Positions 4,792 through 5,232 of a DNA stretch of 5,232 bases are shown piece after piece. The position numbers and the translations under genes are program-made. The stretch is taken from positions 1-5,232 of the forward strand of contig CALGMC010000122.1 of the NCBI GenBank assembly GCA_937959145.1, written 5' to 3'. How positions within the stretch are numbered: the stretch's first letter is position 1; every line of letters begins with the position of its first letter. Under the pieces are notes generated by a model, which did not search any database, was not told the DNA's origin, and saw nothing but the letters and a program-made list of their open reading frames with translations. Origin of the DNA: an uncultured Chlorobiales bacterium. Its GTDB lineage: Bacteria > Bacteroidota > Chlorobiia > Chlorobiales > Thermochlorobacteraceae.

Positions 4792-5232
4792 TTATGTGAT
4801 GGGATTGATGTATTTCCAAAATGGCTGAACGAACATTCCGTTTCGATGCGATTTCCAAAGTAGCAACACGCCTGCCGCTGTGCAAACCACAAGCGTAATG
4901 AGCGAGGCTTCCGCGCCGAATGCACCACCCGAAAAAAGTTCGTTGCCTTCCAAGTGCGATGAAATCAACCCTTTGACTTCCGTGCCTGAAACCGCAATGC
5001 CAAATACTGCACCCTGCACATAATTCCAAGCAATGTGAATGCCGACGGCAAACCATACGCGCCGTGTCAGCATATATGCCGCACCCAGCAAGATGCCCGC
5101 TTCAACCGCAATCGCAAATGAACTGAACAAGGTCGCATTTGGATTGGCAATGTGCACAACGCCGAAAAAGAGCGACGAAATAAATAGTGCAATCCATGAG
5201 CCGAGTTTTTCTTCAACAATGCGAAAGAGAAT
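4792..5232 (-). CDS. CPBP family intramembrane protease, C-terminal part (5' end outside window)
   Basis: The frame is open from the right edge to TAA (4794-4792), giving 146 residues of a CPBP (CAAX prenyl protease 2 / bacteriocin-processing, Abi) family membrane protein. An internal Met (codon 5157-5155) is not the start, because the upstream codons continue the conserved domain: FRIVEEKLGSW, then SSLFFGVMHIANPN. Catalytic motif 2 is FFGVMH (fragment residues 22-27, H27) followed by ANP. Motif 3 is GIHIAWNY (64-71, with H66 and N70). Motif 1 (EExxxR) should lie just upstream; only its trailing FR may be visible, at residues 3-4. E44 in VEAGILLGAAY is typical of the family's middle helix. 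The C-terminal part with SGGAFGAEASLITLVV and a final helix is also characteristic. The visible active-site residues are intact. Substrate unknown; abutting DUF4230 gene suggests a shared envelope function. Confidence 0.9.
   Translation of the reverse strand: MLFRIVEEKLGSWIALFISSLFFGVVHIANPNATLFSSFAIAVEAGILLGAAYMLTRRVWFAVGIHIAWNYVQGAVFGIAVSGTEVKGLISSHLEGNELFSGGAFGAEASLITLVVCTAAGVLLLWKSHRNGMFVQPFWKYINPIT

Noticed and set aside
4646..5056. A 136-residue minus-strand open frame spanning the DUF4230/CPBP junction
   Set aside because: It overlaps two well-supported genes in another frame and its Cys/His-rich product (RRHSHCLELCAGCS) has the look of an out-of-frame translation.

Overview
The window is an ordinary chromosomal segment from a member of the Bacteroidota/Chlorobiota superphylum, probably the Chlorobiota/Chloroherpeton-like side. 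This assignment is inferred from gene content: a PorD (DUF4835) type IX secretion protein, a DUF4230 protein, signal peptides ending in Ala-Gln, no clear Shine-Dalgarno sequences ahead of the starts, and intergenic matches to the Bacteroidota -7 box TAnnTTTG. Base composition looks moderate (about half G+C, judged by eye). No RNA gene, CRISPR array, insertion sequence or phage gene was seen.

Layout. Positions 1-159 hold the 3' end of an acylphosphatase gene (acyP). It is followed on the same strand by rsfS (ribosomal silencing factor), which has an unusual lysine-rich N-terminal tail. A convergent gene (1243-821, minus) encodes a 140-residue protein of unknown function. A 172-bp divergent intergenic region (1244-1415) carries a candidate promoter for each direction.

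From 1416 to 4122 runs a tight plus-strand operon of four genes for cell-envelope proteins: a Tat-exported Rieske [2Fe-2S] protein with a possible lipobox, a signal-peptide-bearing membrane protein with four predicted helices and histidines placed as in a haem-b protein, a YceI-family lipid-binding protein, and PorD. The first two genes overlap by one base, the second and third are 9 bases apart, and the third and fourth overlap by 4 or are 14 apart depending on the start. The operon meets, tail to tail with 6 bases between, a minus-strand pair: a DUF4230 membrane-anchored protein (4791-4129) directly abutting an upstream CPBP-family intramembrane protease gene that runs off the right edge (5232-4792).

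How the genes may work together. The best candidate for something undescribed is the Rieske / four-helix membrane protein / YceI trio. In E. coli, yceI is paired with yceJ, a cytochrome b561-type membrane protein, so a b561-like protein beside YceI has precedent. A Rieske lipoprotein added to this pair, with no cytochrome b/PetB gene in view, suggests a small envelope electron-transfer module working on quinone or another isoprenoid. That function is inference; the gene identities for Rieske, YceI, PorD, RsfS, acylphosphatase and CPBP rest on visible motifs.
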